Shown in pieces: positions 49,166-61,249 of a stretch of 64,000 nt of DNA (the stretch's first letter is position 1; the number at the start of each line of letters is the position of its first letter). The stretch lies in assembly GCA_022578965.1 (NCBI GenBank), contig MU400703.1:1-64000 (forward strand). Direction: 5' to 3'. The DNA comes from Xylaria sp. FL1777 (lineage: Eukaryota; Ascomycota; Sordariomycetes; Xylariales; Xylariaceae). Under the pieces are notes generated by a model, which saw only the letters and a list, made by a program, of their open reading frames with translations, had not been told where the DNA came from and did no database searches. The position numbers and the translations under genes were made by a program.

Positions 49166-49656
49166 TATAATAAACCTATTATATATTAATATAATAGGTT
49201 TGCCTTTAAAGTCTTAATTTGCAAGTAATAATAAAATCTTTAGTAATAGTTCATTAAAAAAGTTTTTAAAGTACTTTTATTACTATGTATTAATAAGGTC
49301 TTAAAAAATTAAAAATAATAAATATATTAATGCTTAGTAGTTATAAAAAATTAATAGCTAAAAAACTAAAACTAAATAAATAACTAAATATAAGAAATAT
49401 ATAATTATATAAACAAAAAAAAAGTAAAAAAAATAAAAACTTCTTTTAGATTATTATAAGTTTAATAAGCATTAAATTACTGTAAGCTTAATAAGCTTTA
49501 AATTATTATAAGCTTAATAAATCTTAAATTATTATAAGCTTAGTAAATTAAATAAATTATTATATAATTTAGCTTTAGTTAGCAAAGAAAAGGTATAAAG
49601 TATATATAAAAGCATTAAGCTGCTTTAAAAGCTACTTTTATGCTAATTTTATAACA
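49166..49656 (-). repeat. solo LTR of gypsy-1 (491 bp)
   Basis: It is a complete LTR in the same orientation as copies A and B, from TATAATAAAC to ATAACA, with no gypsy-1 internal sequence on either side. It contains the 24-25 bp tandem array. Flanking pentamers ATAGT and CTATT do not match, so a simple LTR-LTR recombination of an intact insertion is not demonstrated. Confidence 0.8.
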
Positions 49657-50279
49657 CTATTTCTTTTTTTTTAAAATTATTATTTTAATAATTTTCCGTA
49701 AGTATTCTTTTTTCTTTTTTTCTTTATATATTAAAATATTAAAGCGCATTAAAAAAACTAACTGTTTATTTAAAATAAAGCAAAAACTCGTTTTTGTTTT
49801 TTTTATTAACTTTATTAGCTATAAAGTTATGCTTTATTTTTGCTGCTTTAATTAATTATTAATATATAAAATAACAAATAATATGTTTTGTTATTTTAAA
49901 TATATATGCGTTAGCTACTTTTGCAATAAATTAAAAATCCTAATTAACTTAATTAATAATATAGTTTTTAAGTATTATTGCTTTAAAAAAAAAAAAAGCA
50001 AGCAAAGCAATAGTTATTTTTAGTTCAAAAAAAACTAAAACAAGCTTAAAATAGCTTTAATTTTATTTTAAGTAAGTTAGCTTAGCTTTATATATAAAAA
50101 CGTTTTTTAAAAGCAAAAAGTATTAAAATAATTTAGCAAAAGCTTTAATTCTTAAATAAATTAAACAAAATAAAGTATATTAAAAAAAAACAAAAAGCGC
50201 TAGCAAAAAAGCAAAAACAACAAAAAAAACAAACTAAAGCAACATAAGCTACATTATTTAAGTTTAATTAAAATTTCTT
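49657..50279 (+). other. AT-rich leader to the LINE ORF1 relic, unassigned
   Basis: This is RIP-like DNA with a Lys/Gln-rich plus-strand reading at 49980-50270. It may be the 5' UTR or the N-terminal part of the LINE ORF1 that follows. No motif is recognisable. Confidence 0.3.
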
Positions 50280-52135
50280 AAGCGTTTTTTTTAAAGCTAA
50301 CTTTTTTTTTTTAGTTTTAAGCAGTTAAAATATTAGCAATAAAACTAATCTATAACTACTTTAATAGTTTTTAAGTGTTTTTTAAGTTTTTAAGTATTAT
50401 TAGCATATAAATATTTTTTCTATTTAATAAAATACTTTAAATTATTATTATTTTAATAAAAATTCAGTATATTTTTAACTTTATAAACGTTTTAATCTGT
50501 TTTTATTTTTAGTTATATTTTAATAAATATTTTAATAAATGCTAGTTTTAATAAAAAAATATAAAAAATAAAGTAAATTTATATATTTTTTAGTAATAAT
50601 AGTTTATAATTAATAAATAGGACCTTTTTTAAATTTTTTATATTTAATTATAACTTTGTAAGTTTAAGCTTAATTATTAAATAATTAAGATTGTTAAAAT
50701 TAGTATAGCAACTTTTATTTACTAAATAAGTTACATTTTATTTATAAAGTGTAAATATAACAAAAAACAAAGAAATAGTATTAAATAACCTATTTATTAA
50801 AAACGTAATTAACGTGCTATTAAAACTTATTAGCAATATAACTATAATATAGCAGCGTTTTAATAAAAAATGCAAAGCTAATAAATTTCCTAGTATATAA
50901 AAAATAGTTAATAAAATTATAAAACTAGTATTATAGCTACTAATAAAAAAAAAAATAGCAAAAAGAATCTCTTTTTAAAAAAACGCAAAAAAAGCATAAA
51001 TAATGTATATATTAAAAAAGGCCTAAAAAAATTAGCAAAGCATAAAGCTTAATAACAAAAATAACCTTAATATATTTATAACTTGCTATAACTTAAATAC
51101 TGCTATAAAAGCTAACTAAAAAAGCATTAAAAATATTGTTTAAAAGCTTTTTTAATAAACTTTATTAAATATAAATACGCTAAAATTTTAAGCATAAGTA
51201 ATAGCTTTATAGCTAGCTTGCAATAATAAAGCAATGCTATTTAAATAAAACAAAAAAATACTAATTAAAATTAAAAAATAAGCTAATAACTTTAAAAATA
51301 AAACATTAGCTAATATTATTAAAGCAATAAATATAGCGCTTATAAGTAGTAATATAATTATTGCTAAAAAGTTATATAATAGAAATATAATAATTACTTT
51401 TAAAAAAGCAATACTTTAAAAAGCTAAAAAAAAAAAGTAAATTATAAAAGCTTTTAAAAAAAAATCAAAAGTATAATTAAAAAAAGCAGCACTAATAATA
51501 AAAAGTATTTTAGTAAAACGTATTAAAGCAATATACTTAAATAAGAATTTATTATAGCTATTATACAATAAACACCTTAAAATTACAAAATGCAAAAAAA
51601 TGCTGCTTAAAAACATAAAAGCTAAATTTATAGCAATATTATTATATATAAGCAGTATAGCAGCAACTAAAATAATATATAATAATAGCTTTTTATAAAA
51701 AGCTTAATTGTTTAATTATAAACTTTTTGCTATAAAGCTTAAAATTATGCAGTGTTTTAATAGCTATAAATATAAGCATATAGTTAAATATTACTATAAA
51801 AACTTAAAGTATAGCTATTGTTTAGCTTTAAAGCATTAAAAAAAAAAAAAAAGCTGCTTAATAAAAACGCAAAAAGTAAAGCAAAAATGCATAAATTATA
51901 AAAAAGCATACATAGCATAAAATAAAGCTTGCTAAAAAAAAGTTAAACAAAAAAATAAAACAAAAGCAGCATATAAATTATAACTTAAAAGCTTTTAAAG
52001 TACTAAAAAAGCATTAATAACAAACAAAAAAATAAACAAAAGTAGTTTAAAAATGTTAATAGTATTAATATTTATATAGCTAAATAAAAAAAGGTTATTA
52101 GCAAAAAAACAACAAACTAGTAATATAAACAAAAA
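50280..52135 (+). pseudogene. LINE ORF1 (gag-like, zinc knuckle), degraded
   Basis: The plus-strand frame from about 50930 reads a helical region, then NIIIAKKLYNRNIIITFKKA, like the AAxxLxSGDIxITT segment of fungal LINE ORF1. Further on come KAALIIKSILVKRI and MQCFNSYKYKHIVKYY at 51747-51794. A second CX2CX4H-like piece follows (YSYCLALKH, first Cys TGT to TAT). These are tandem CCHC zinc knuckles with Cys and Gly codons altered. ORF2 would be expected next, but only about 130 bp remain before the small element at 52263. It could belong to the same family as the truncated LINE at 18902, which lacks ORF1. Confidence 0.7.
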
Positions 52136-52262
52136 TTTATTTTTATTAATTTAATAATATATAATATTGCTTTTTAAAACATTATAAAATTTAGAAATAA
52201 TATAGCATATATACTATAAAATAATAGCTTTAATTATATAGTAATTTAAAAGCTAGTAATTA
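52136..52262 (+). other. short LINE remnant, possible ORF2 start
   Basis: The reading IIYNIAF followed by NNIAYILYNNSF resembles the first strand of a LINE endonuclease, but it is too short and too degraded to be sure. It ends at the small element. Confidence 0.25.
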
Positions 52263-52361
52263 TAATACGGACTATTAAAAGAGGGTTTAACTATACTATA
52301 TATATAGCTATATTGCAAGATATTTTATTAACTTAAGTAGTTCTACTATTTTTCTGTATTA
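52263..52361. repeat. 99-bp element M, left copy
   Basis: It begins TAATACGGA and ends CTGTATTA, a mutated form of the perfect 9-bp inverted ends of the right copy. The middle has an inner palindrome (CTATACTATATATATAG). It is more RIP-mutated than the right copy at 52691. Confidence 0.8.
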
Positions 52362-52690
52362 AATAGTAGCTAGCAAGTGTTTTAGTTAAGCAGTTATATA
52401 AGTAGCTTAGTACTAGCATATATACTATAACTTATTAAACTAAAGAGCAAAAGGTTTAATTCTTAGGTATAGCGCTAAGAAATAACCCATTAGTGTAAAG
52501 TTTGCAAGCGCTCTAGTAAATCGAGGAAGCAGTAAAGCTTATTCACCTGTTTAGTAGCAATAAAACCAACGCCTTTACCGCCGCAGCTAAATATAAATAG
52601 CCTTAGGTAAAAAAAGGTAAAGAGGCAATAAGGCTACTACCTAAGGTCTATTAAGGGCAATGGTTGTAAGACTTTCTTGCGTGCGGCACT
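52362..52690. other. core between the two M repeats, partly unmutated
   Basis: The core is 329 bp. Its right part (52440-52690) has near-normal base composition, with CCGCCGC and GCGTGCGGC, unlike anything around it. A stem CCTTAGGTA / TACCTAAGG lies at 52601-52609 and 52638-52646. A TAGCTTAGTACT and a GGTTTAATTCTTA motif near 52400-52470 resemble RNA polymerase III A and B boxes about 50 bp apart. It may be a SINE-like or structural RNA core, but this is inference from motif spacing only. Confidence 0.4.
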
Positions 52691-52789
52691 TAATACGGAC
52701 CGCTAAGGGGAGGTCTAGCTATACTATATATATAGCTATATTGCAAAGTATTTCATTAACCTAGGTAATCCCACTATTTTTCCGTATTA
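52691..52789. repeat. 99-bp element M, right copy
   Basis: It begins TAATACGGACC and ends TCCGTATTA, giving perfect 9-bp inverted ends (or a 7-bp ATACGGA end flanked by TA duplications, as in Tc1/mariner-type MITEs). It is in direct orientation to 52263-52361, has the same length and is much less mutated. Confidence 0.8.
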
Positions 52790-53050
52790 AATTTAGTAAG
52801 GTTTACTATAAGTAGTAAGGCAATTAAGCATAAAAAGTGTAATATAAATTAAAAGAAAAAGGCTTTATAAGTAATTGCAGTAATAATTGCTTTAGGCATA
52901 AAACCTTATATAGCTATTTAGCTAAGCTATTATAGCTATAATAAAAATACTACTATAGCTAAACTTTATAAATATAAAGTTTTTTTTTTAGTTTATATTA
53001 AGTGCTAAAGCACAATAAAAAAGTTATTAACCTTAATAAAGCTAATATAA
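52790..53050. other. moderately mutated spacer
   Basis: This retains some GG/CC (AAGGCTTTATAAG, TTAGGCATAAAACC). I see no gene or repeat partner. It separates element M from gypsy-2. Confidence 0.35.
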
Positions 53051-53559
53051 CTATTTATATAATTAATTTTTATTAAAGATTATAATTAATTTAATTGTTT
53101 ATTAATTTATTAATTAATTAAGCAAGTATAACTTTTTATAGCTATTTATGTAGTTGCTTGCTAATAATAAGCTTAATAGCCTTTGTTTTATTTTTTAGTT
53201 TTAATTTAGCTTAACTTTTTTTATAAGCTTAATATTTCTTAATTAAGTCTTTAGCTAATTAAAGTTGTTATTTTAATTTTTATTAGTTGTTTTTATAACT
53301 ATATTTTTTTTATTTAACTAAGTAATTAAAACTTAATTTAGTTTAATTAATATAATGCTTTAAAATAGTTTTAATTTTAAATAAATTACTTTTTTTATTA
53401 AAGTTTTGCTTATTATAAATAAAACTTAATAAAAATACAGTTTAATAAAATAAGTTTTTATTTTATTAACTAAGTAAAAAGTATATAACTAAAATTATAA
53501 AATATATATTAAAAGTTTTTAGCAAATTAATATAATAAACTAATTAATTTATTTGTTTT

Positions 53560-54700
53560 ATTACTTTATATAGTTTAATACGTTATTATAAGTACTTTTT
53601 AAATAAATTGCTAAAAAAATAGTATTTTTTATATAGCTTTAAATAAACTTTATTTTTAATGTTAAACTTTATAAGTTTATGTTTATTATTATAATAATAT
53701 TTAGCTTTTATAGTAATAAAGTTTATAGTTAATTTAGCATTTTTGCATAAATGTTTATAAAAAAAGTAAATATTTTTTAATATGCTATATAATTTATTAT
53801 TATTAATAAATATATCGTTAAAACTAAAAAATCTAAATTTAAATAATTACTTATGTAATAAAAACTTAATAAAGTTAAAATATATATTATTAAAGTTTTA
53901 TTGCAAAAATAAAAAAACATTTATTTAGTTATAATTAAAATAAACAAAAATATAATATTAAATAGCAATTTTAATAGTTTAATTTTTATGCTTAAATATA
54001 TTATTACTTTATAAGTAATATATAATAATTATTAAAAGCTATATATTATAACCTTTTTATAAACCTATTTAAAATTTTAAAGTAAACTTATAATTACAAT
54101 TAAAAATAATATTGCTTAATATACTTTAGTTATATAATAAAAGCATTTTAGCAAAAATAAAACCTTAATTTTTTACTATATATATTTTATAACCTAAAAT
54201 TAATAATATACGTTTAAATATAACATACGTTATAAATATTAATGCATTATAATATATATACTTATTTAATTACTATAAAGTTTTTATTGCTAATATATTA
54301 AGTAAATTTATAATAAAATTTATTATAACTGTTTTTATAAGTTAAAAATCTTTAAGTTAAATTAACTAATAATTATTATTTAGTTTATTTTAACTTATTA
54401 TATAAAGTTTATAACTATTATAATGCTATAAATACGTTTTTACTTTTTAAGTTTTTTCTTTAATAAAAAAACCTTTAAAGTTATATATTATATGTTTTTT
54501 ACTAAAGTAATATTTATTATTATAAGCTATAATAAAAAACTTGCTAATTTAATTTTTAAAAATATAAAAATAATAATAGCTTTTTTTATTAATATTATAA
54601 AGCAATTTATTTATAATTACGAAAAAATAGCTTAAGCGCAAAAAATTTGCAGTATTTTTGTTGCTATTTGTATATATTACGTTTAAAGTTTTATAATACT
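53560..54700 (-). pseudogene. pol: gypsy-2 integrase
   Basis: The minus strand reads LKIIANYNKNLKYYKTLNVI and a short YYYFYIF strand. IIAYNNKYYFSKKHIIYNFK follows, which fits the LxxAHDxxHxGxxKxxxxLxxxY zinc-binding module. After that come a KTVIINFIINL start of the core and IIFNCNYKFTLKF, the IISDRDxxFTSxFW block with the catalytic Asp mutated to Asn. This is a Ty3/gypsy integrase with RIP-type substitutions. The last part requires a different frame from the first, so at least one indel is present. Confidence 0.75.
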
Positions 54701-55449
54701 TTAAGTTTTTATTATAATTAGCAATAATCTTTAATTTTACTTTATTACTTATAATAACCTTTGCTAATATTAACTAAATATTATTAAGCATAAAATCTTT
54801 ATTAGTTTTTTATATATTGCTTTTTATATTAAGCAAGTTTTTAATGTTTTTAAAATAACTTAATATATTTAATATATAATTAATATAGCTAAGTAAATAA
54901 TATACTTATAAACTATATTAAAAAAAGTAAATTAAAGCATTAATAAAACGTTTATTAATATAATTTATAAATATAATGTTTAAATTAATTTAATTAATAA
55001 TGCTTTTAGTAATAAAATAGTTAATAAAAATAACTATAAAGTTTTTTAACGTTTTAATTATTATATATAAACGTTTGCATGTTTATATAATATAACTTAT
55101 TTTTATTTTAAAAGAACTATACTATAATTTAAAAATTAAAACATATTTGCTTAAATATATAACAAAAAGCATTTATGCATTAAAAATAAAAATACTTAGT
55201 TATTAAACATAATTATTTTTTATATAATATAGCATAATATTAAAGCTTTGCTTAAAAGATATATTTATTTATATATATAATAACTTACTAAAGTTATAAT
55301 AATGTAATATAGTATATAAACAAATAAAATTTTAAATAGCTTAAAATAATGCTTTTTTAGCTTTTATAAGTTTAAAAAAAGTTAAGCAATAATATGTTTA
55401 ATGTTTACTAAAGTTATTTATTTTAAATTTTTTAAACTTACGTTTTTTA

Positions 55450-56100
55450 TTAAGCAATATAGTTTTGCGTTTTTATAATAGTTCTGAAATTTTTATATAA
55501 AACAAAATTAATAAACATAAAAAATTTATAATACTTAAGTATTGTTTAAAAGCTTTAAGTTAACAAAAAAACTTAATATTTTATATTGCTTTAACTTTTT
55601 ATTTAGTAATTAATATGCTAAAAGCATTTATTTAAAAGCTTAAAAGCTTAATAAAAAAGTATACTATAAAAAACTTCTTTAGCAAAAAAAATATTTTCTT
55701 GCTTTAAAACAGCTTAAAAATAATACATAAATAAAAAAAGTATTTTTTTTTAGTATTAAAGTAAATTATAATATTATTAATAAAAGCGCAATAAAAATGC
55801 TTAAACTTTTTAAGTAAGCAATTTATAAACTATTATATATATATAAATATATTATAAAATCTTATAAGTATAACTATAAACTATTTAAAACTTTTTAAGT
55901 TAATAATAATAAATTTATTGCAATAATTAAAATGCTTTTTAAATTAATAAAAAAAAAAAGTTGCGTTTATATAAGTTATATATTTCTTTTTTTTAATTAA
56001 CAAAATAACTTTAAATTAAAAAAGCAAAAAATAATTATTTAAAATAGCTACTTTATTTAAAGTTTGCAAGTTAATTATTAGTTATAAATATAGTTTTCCT
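55450..56100 (-). pseudogene. pol: gypsy-2 reverse transcriptase (FIDD)
   Basis: The minus strand reads LKKFKHFYCAFINNIIIYFN, then a FKLF...KKIFFLLKKFFI stretch and IKLLSFxINAFSILITKxKVKAI. This follows the pattern of a known fungal gypsy subgroup: AFIDDIxIxS ... HxxxLxxxFxLF ... ISLSPxKSxxxYPSxxLLGF-VDALGxxTxExRxxAI. The catalytic site is at 55773-55784, both Asp now Asn. RNase H would lie between about 55400 and 54750. Confidence 0.8.
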
Positions 56101-56299
56101 TTTTTTTGCGTTTAAACTATAAAAGTAAAATATATAAATAAAGTAAGTTTATTAACTTATTTTATTTAACTTTATACATAAAGCTAATTAAAAACAAAAT
56201 TAATAGCTTTTTTATTATAAATACTTAAAAAATAAAATTAATTGTTTAATTTGGTTTTTTGCTAATTGTTTACTAAAGATATTTTTATAAGTTTATCTT

Positions 56300-57400
56300 T
56301 AAAAATATTAATAATACTTTAATTTTGCTAAATTTTAGGAATTTTATTAATTAATTATAAGATTTTTTTTGCTGTTATATTTTTATTAGTATAAATAAAA
56401 TAGCTAGCTAATAATATAACTTTGTTTTTTTTATTAAGTTTTTTAATTCTTAAAATAAAAATAATTTTATAAATTTTAAGTTTTAATATATTTAAATTTA
56501 TTATATTGTTTATTTTTTTTAGTAGTTAATTAACTAATCTTTTAATTATGCTATATACTGCATTAATAATTAAGCTAATAATTAAAATATTAGCTTATTT
56601 AAGCATATTTATTATATTAGTAATATTAGTTATATTAGTATAAAAGTTAAAGTTATAGCTAAAAATATACGTATTAGTAGCAATTTATTTAAGCATAAAA
56701 GTTAAATTAATTAACTTATTTATATAAAACATATTAAAAAACTCAAAGTTATTAAAAATATAAATGCCTTTATTAATAATATTTAAGCTAGTATTAATAA
56801 CATTAATAGTTTTAACGCTAGTATTTTTAAGTGTTATATTAAATAAAGCACTTATAGTTATAATACTTATAGCTAACATAACTATTTTTAAACATGCTTT
56901 TTAGGATTTTTTTTTAGCTTTACTACTAAAAGATTGCTTTTAAATAGTATTAATATAAGTACTTTTAAGTATAATTTTAATTTAAAGCAAAAAATTAGCT
57001 AAAACTATACTTTTAAAAATAATAAACTTAATAAATATAGTTATACTATTTTTATAAAATAGCTTAAACATAAAATTACAATTAGCAAGCAAAAGTTTAT
57101 ATATAACTAAAGCTTATATTATAACGTTAAGCTTAAAAAATACTTTATAAGCTAAAATAACTCTTTATATATATAAATACATATATAAATATACTTAAAA
57201 TAAAATTTCAAAGTTATTTATGTTAGCTATAATTACTTTTGCTTTTTTGTAATTAATAATTGCACCTTATAAATTTAAACACTTAATGCTTAGCAAAAAA
57301 TAAAGTATTATATTTTTTTTAATTATTTAAGCTTTTTTTTTAATTTATAAAAGCTTAAAAAATTTATAATTATTATGTTTTAATAAATAAAGTTTAAACT
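56300..57400 (-). pseudogene. gypsy-2 upstream region (gag/protease expected)
   Basis: This lies upstream of gypsy-2 RT on the minus strand. The 64-codon minus-strand frame at 56879-56685 is rich in Ile, Asn, Ser and Thr and may be a remnant of gag or protease, since its Asn/Ile codons are what RIP makes of Asp/Val. I find no DSG or zinc-knuckle motif. Confidence 0.4.
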
Positions 57401-57918
57401 TGTTACGAAATAAGCTAACTAAGCTAGTTAAAAGGCCAAGTGTAAAGAAAATATACGCAAAAAAAGTCCTATTTATTAAAAGGATATATATTTAAACTAC
57501 TATAAAGGTTTAATGTATAAACTTAATAAACTTAAGCATTAAGTTTATTAAGCTTTAAACTTAACAAACTTAAGCATTAAGTTTATTAAACCTTAAACTT
57601 AAAACAATATAGCGTTAAATTTATTAAAAAAAGCAACGTTTATAAATTACTACTATTGTTTTTTTTGTTTATATAAATTATGCATTTTTTGTATTTAGTT
57701 ATTTACTTAGTTTTTAGCTTTTTAGCTATTAATTTTTTATAACTACTAAGCATTAATATATTTATTACTTTTAATCCTTTAAAACTTTTATTAATACATA
57801 GTAATAAAAATATCCCGAAAACCTTTTTAATGAACTATTGTTAAGAATTTTATTATTACTTACAAATTAAAACTTTAAAAGCAAACTTATTATATTAATA
57901 TATAATAAATTTGTTATA
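57401..57918 (+). repeat. gypsy-1 copy C 5' LTR (518 bp)
   Basis: It starts TGTTACGAAA with the TG intact and ends AAATTTGTTATA. It is longer than the other LTRs (491-495 bp) and diverged beyond transitions in the tandem-array part (57510-57620), where units read AACTTAATAAACTTAAGCAT in inverted pairs. It therefore represents a different subfamily. Confidence 0.75.
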
Positions 57919-57999
57919 CTTTAATAGCTTTTTAATTAATAAAACTTAATACATAAAAATAAATACTAGTATAAAAAGTTAAATAATAAACAATTTATA

Positions 58000-60900
58000 A
58001 AATAAACTTTTAAAAGTATACTAAAAAAATATTTAAAAAACAAAAATATTAAACAGCATTATATAAGTAAACTTTACTTAATAACTAATAAATTAAATCT
58101 AGGTTATACTATTAAAAACAAAAAGTAAAAATTAAGTTTAAAGATTTTAAAGACTTTTAAAACTAGCAATATATTAAAATAACAAACTTTAATATTTTTA
58201 TTAATTACTTTTATTAAAAAAAAAGCTATAATAAAAAAAAAAAAGTTAAATAATAGTAATGAAAAAGAATTAATGCTAACGTTAGTACTATAAAGCAAAC
58301 TAGTTGCTTTAAACTAAAAAGCAGCTTAAATATTAAGCGTTATAACTTTTAAACTAGCATAAACATTAGTTATAATAATTAAAGCAGCAATAATAATTAC
58401 TACTATAATAATAAATTAAAGCTTTAACTAAATAATTATATTATAATTAATACTAATATTATTACTAGTAAATTTAATGTTTACTTTTATTATTGCTATA
58501 CTTAAAGTAATAACTTAAAATAAAAAACCTAACTTTTTATTACTACTACTGCTTTTATTATTAGAATTATTTATAATATTAAAAATGCTAAATATTAAAA
58601 GTTTTAAATTTACTGCTTTAAAGCTTTATAATAAATTTATAAATATAAAAGCTTTTTTAATTTATGTTAGATTTTATTTAAAATAGCACTTTATTACTAT
58701 TATAAAAAAAGATTTAAAAAATAATAACTATTTTATAATTTTTATTAAAAAAAGTACTAAAATAGTTTTAATTTATTTTAAAGGATTTTTTAGAAATTAA
58801 TAAGTTAACTAACTTTAAGCTAAAAACAAAAGAAATTTTTAAAAATTACGTTAAGTTTAAAAATTAAATAAAAGCATTATTTAAAAATACTTAAAAAGCA
58901 AAATACGCAAAAAAAGCACTTTATTGCTTAAAACAAATAAAAGCACTAGTAAATTATGCTATAAAATTTAAACAATTAATAATAATCTTAAAATTACTTA
59001 AGCTTATATTATTTTATTTATTTTATAGTAAACTTAAAACTTAAGTTTAAAACAAACTATATAAAATAAATAAACTAGCAAAAATTAATATATATATTAA
59101 TATAGCTATTATAATTAATTAACGATTATTTAATTAGTACTTTAAAACTAAAAAAACTAGAAAAAATAAAAAAAAAATATTTAAAAAAGTATTAAATAAA
59201 GATTAAAGCAAATTAATAAAGTTTAAAAATAATAACTTTAAAATATGTTTAAAGTTAAATATTATAACTATAAAAAAAAAGAATACTTTTAAAAATAATG
59301 CTAATTTAAGAAAAAAAACTGAAAGAAAAGCTATAAAAAAAGAAAAAATTTTTAACTTAAAAAAAAAGTATAAGTTATAAAAGTTTAAAACAATAAAAAA
59401 CAACAAAACAATTTAAAAAATATGTTTTTAAAGCAAAAATATAAAGTTATTGTTTTAAGTTAAAATAAAAATGCTATATTAAACAAATCTAAATGCTTTA
59501 TTTATATAAGTTAAAATAAATAAATATATAAATATTATTTAAAAGCTTTATAATTATTAAAATAAATTATAAAAAAATATATTTACTATATAAATAATTA
59601 AAGTTGTTTAATATATAACTTAAAAAAATAGTTTAACTAAAAGTAACAAATAATAAAAAGTAGTAAATTAATATAATTAGCAAACTTATAAAACTATAAA
59701 AACTTTAAACTATTAAAGCTTAAAATATAGCTTAAAAAAAAGTTATGTTTAAAAAAACAAAATTATAACTATAAATAATATAATTATTAAACTAATTATA
59801 AATTACTAAAATATTTAGTTGCTAAATAAACTTAAAAAAACAAAACTTATAAAACTTTAAAGCAAAAATAAATAAAATTAAAAGCTATAAAAAATACTAT
59901 AAAAAAAAATTAATAAAAATAAACAAAGTATTTTTATAGCTTAAACTGCTTTAAATATAACAAAACAAAAAAGTACTAATAATTAATATAAAAACTAATA
60001 TGTTTTAAAAACTAAAACTAGTAATTTAATTAATTGCTAAAAATTATTATTATAATAAAATTATAATAAAAAACAATAATAATATTTTATGCTTAAAAGA
60101 TTTAAAACATAATAAAGTACTATAAAATTGCTATGTAGTATATTATTGCTATTAATATTTATTTAATAAACTAAAAAATAATTAGTTTTTTAAACAAATT
60201 ATAAAAACAAAAATATAAAACTTTTATAAATTAAAATAGTTAATTATAATTATAGTTTATTATAAAGATTTATAAAGATTTATAATATTTAAAAAGAATT
60301 TTAATTACATTTATAATATTATTTTAAAAAAATGTAAAAATAACTGCTATAAATATTATTAGCTAATTAAAGCATAATTATACTAAAAAATAGTTACTAA
60401 AAGTAAAAAAGCTTAAAAACTGCAATTTAAAGCTTAATTAAAAGCAAAAACAAAATAAAGTATAATAATATTTAAAGTACTAAAAAAAACAAACATTTAA
60501 ACATTTTATAAAAAAAAATCAAAAAATAAAATAAACATTTATTAAAAAAGCAATAAATAGCTAAAAAAACTAAAGCTTTATATAAAGTTTAATATAATAA
60601 CTAATAAAACTAATTTAAAGTTAAACTTATATATTAAAAAAGAAAATATAATATTTTAATTAATTTAAAAGCATAAGTTAATATAATTTTATTTAAAGTA
60701 GCAAAACAAAATAAAATTCTTTAGAAATATAAGCAAAAATTTTAAAAAATTAAAAGATTTAATAAAAGCACTTTTAGCTATAATAACAGTTATATACTTA
60801 AAAAAACTAAACTTTTTAATATATTTATATAAAAACATAAAAAGCAAACTATATTAAATATTGCTAATATATTTAATTATAATATTATTTTAAAAATATT

Positions 60901-61100
60901 ATAGCTAAAAATTAGTAACTTTTTAATTTAATAAAAAGTAAAAACTATTAATTAAAAAAGTAAAAAATAAAGCAAAAAAATTAGAAAAATCGCAAAAAAA
61001 ATCCTAAATAAAATACTAAAAGCATATTATAGATTTTATAAACTATTTAAAAAAAAAAAAAAAAAAAAGAACTTTTTAAATATAGCTTATAAAACTACTA
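58000..61100 (+). pseudogene. gag: gypsy-1 gag/protease side (copy C)
   Basis: The plus strand is A-rich throughout, the mirror of T-rich copies A and B. At 59150-59400 it gives Lys-rich helical frames such as KFLT-KKSISYK, which would be Glu/Lys coiled-coil before RIP. The minus-strand hydrophobic frames at 58104-58298 and 59203-59406 are antisense shadows. The homologous gag-side frame in copy A is at 1794-2063. No zinc knuckle or protease motif was located. Confidence 0.5.
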
Positions 61101-61249
61101 TATTTTTATTAAGGAAAAATGTTAACTAAAGCTTTATTAAGTATATTATTTAAGCTTAAATAAAACAAATGCTTTATAAAAATATATTTAAAAAAATTTA
61201 GCAAAAAGATTTTTAAAAAAATCTTAGTTATTTATTAAATATTTTATAG

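Larger units (their letters stand above)
53050..57400 (-). mobile_element. gypsy-2, Ty3/gypsy relic
   Basis: This is a second gypsy family, minus strand, present once in the window. Reverse transcriptase (about 56100-55450), then a zinc-binding plus core integrase (54700-53560), are readable in that order. No LTR pair could be found, because there is no second copy for comparison and the ends are degraded. The right end is at or before the gypsy-1 copy C LTR. It differs from gypsy-1 and chromo-1 in its RT motif (FIDD) and integrase wording. Confidence 0.75.

Noticed and set aside
51416..51616. 66-codon minus-strand hydrophobic frame
   Set aside because: It is antisense to the LINE ORF1 with zinc knuckles.
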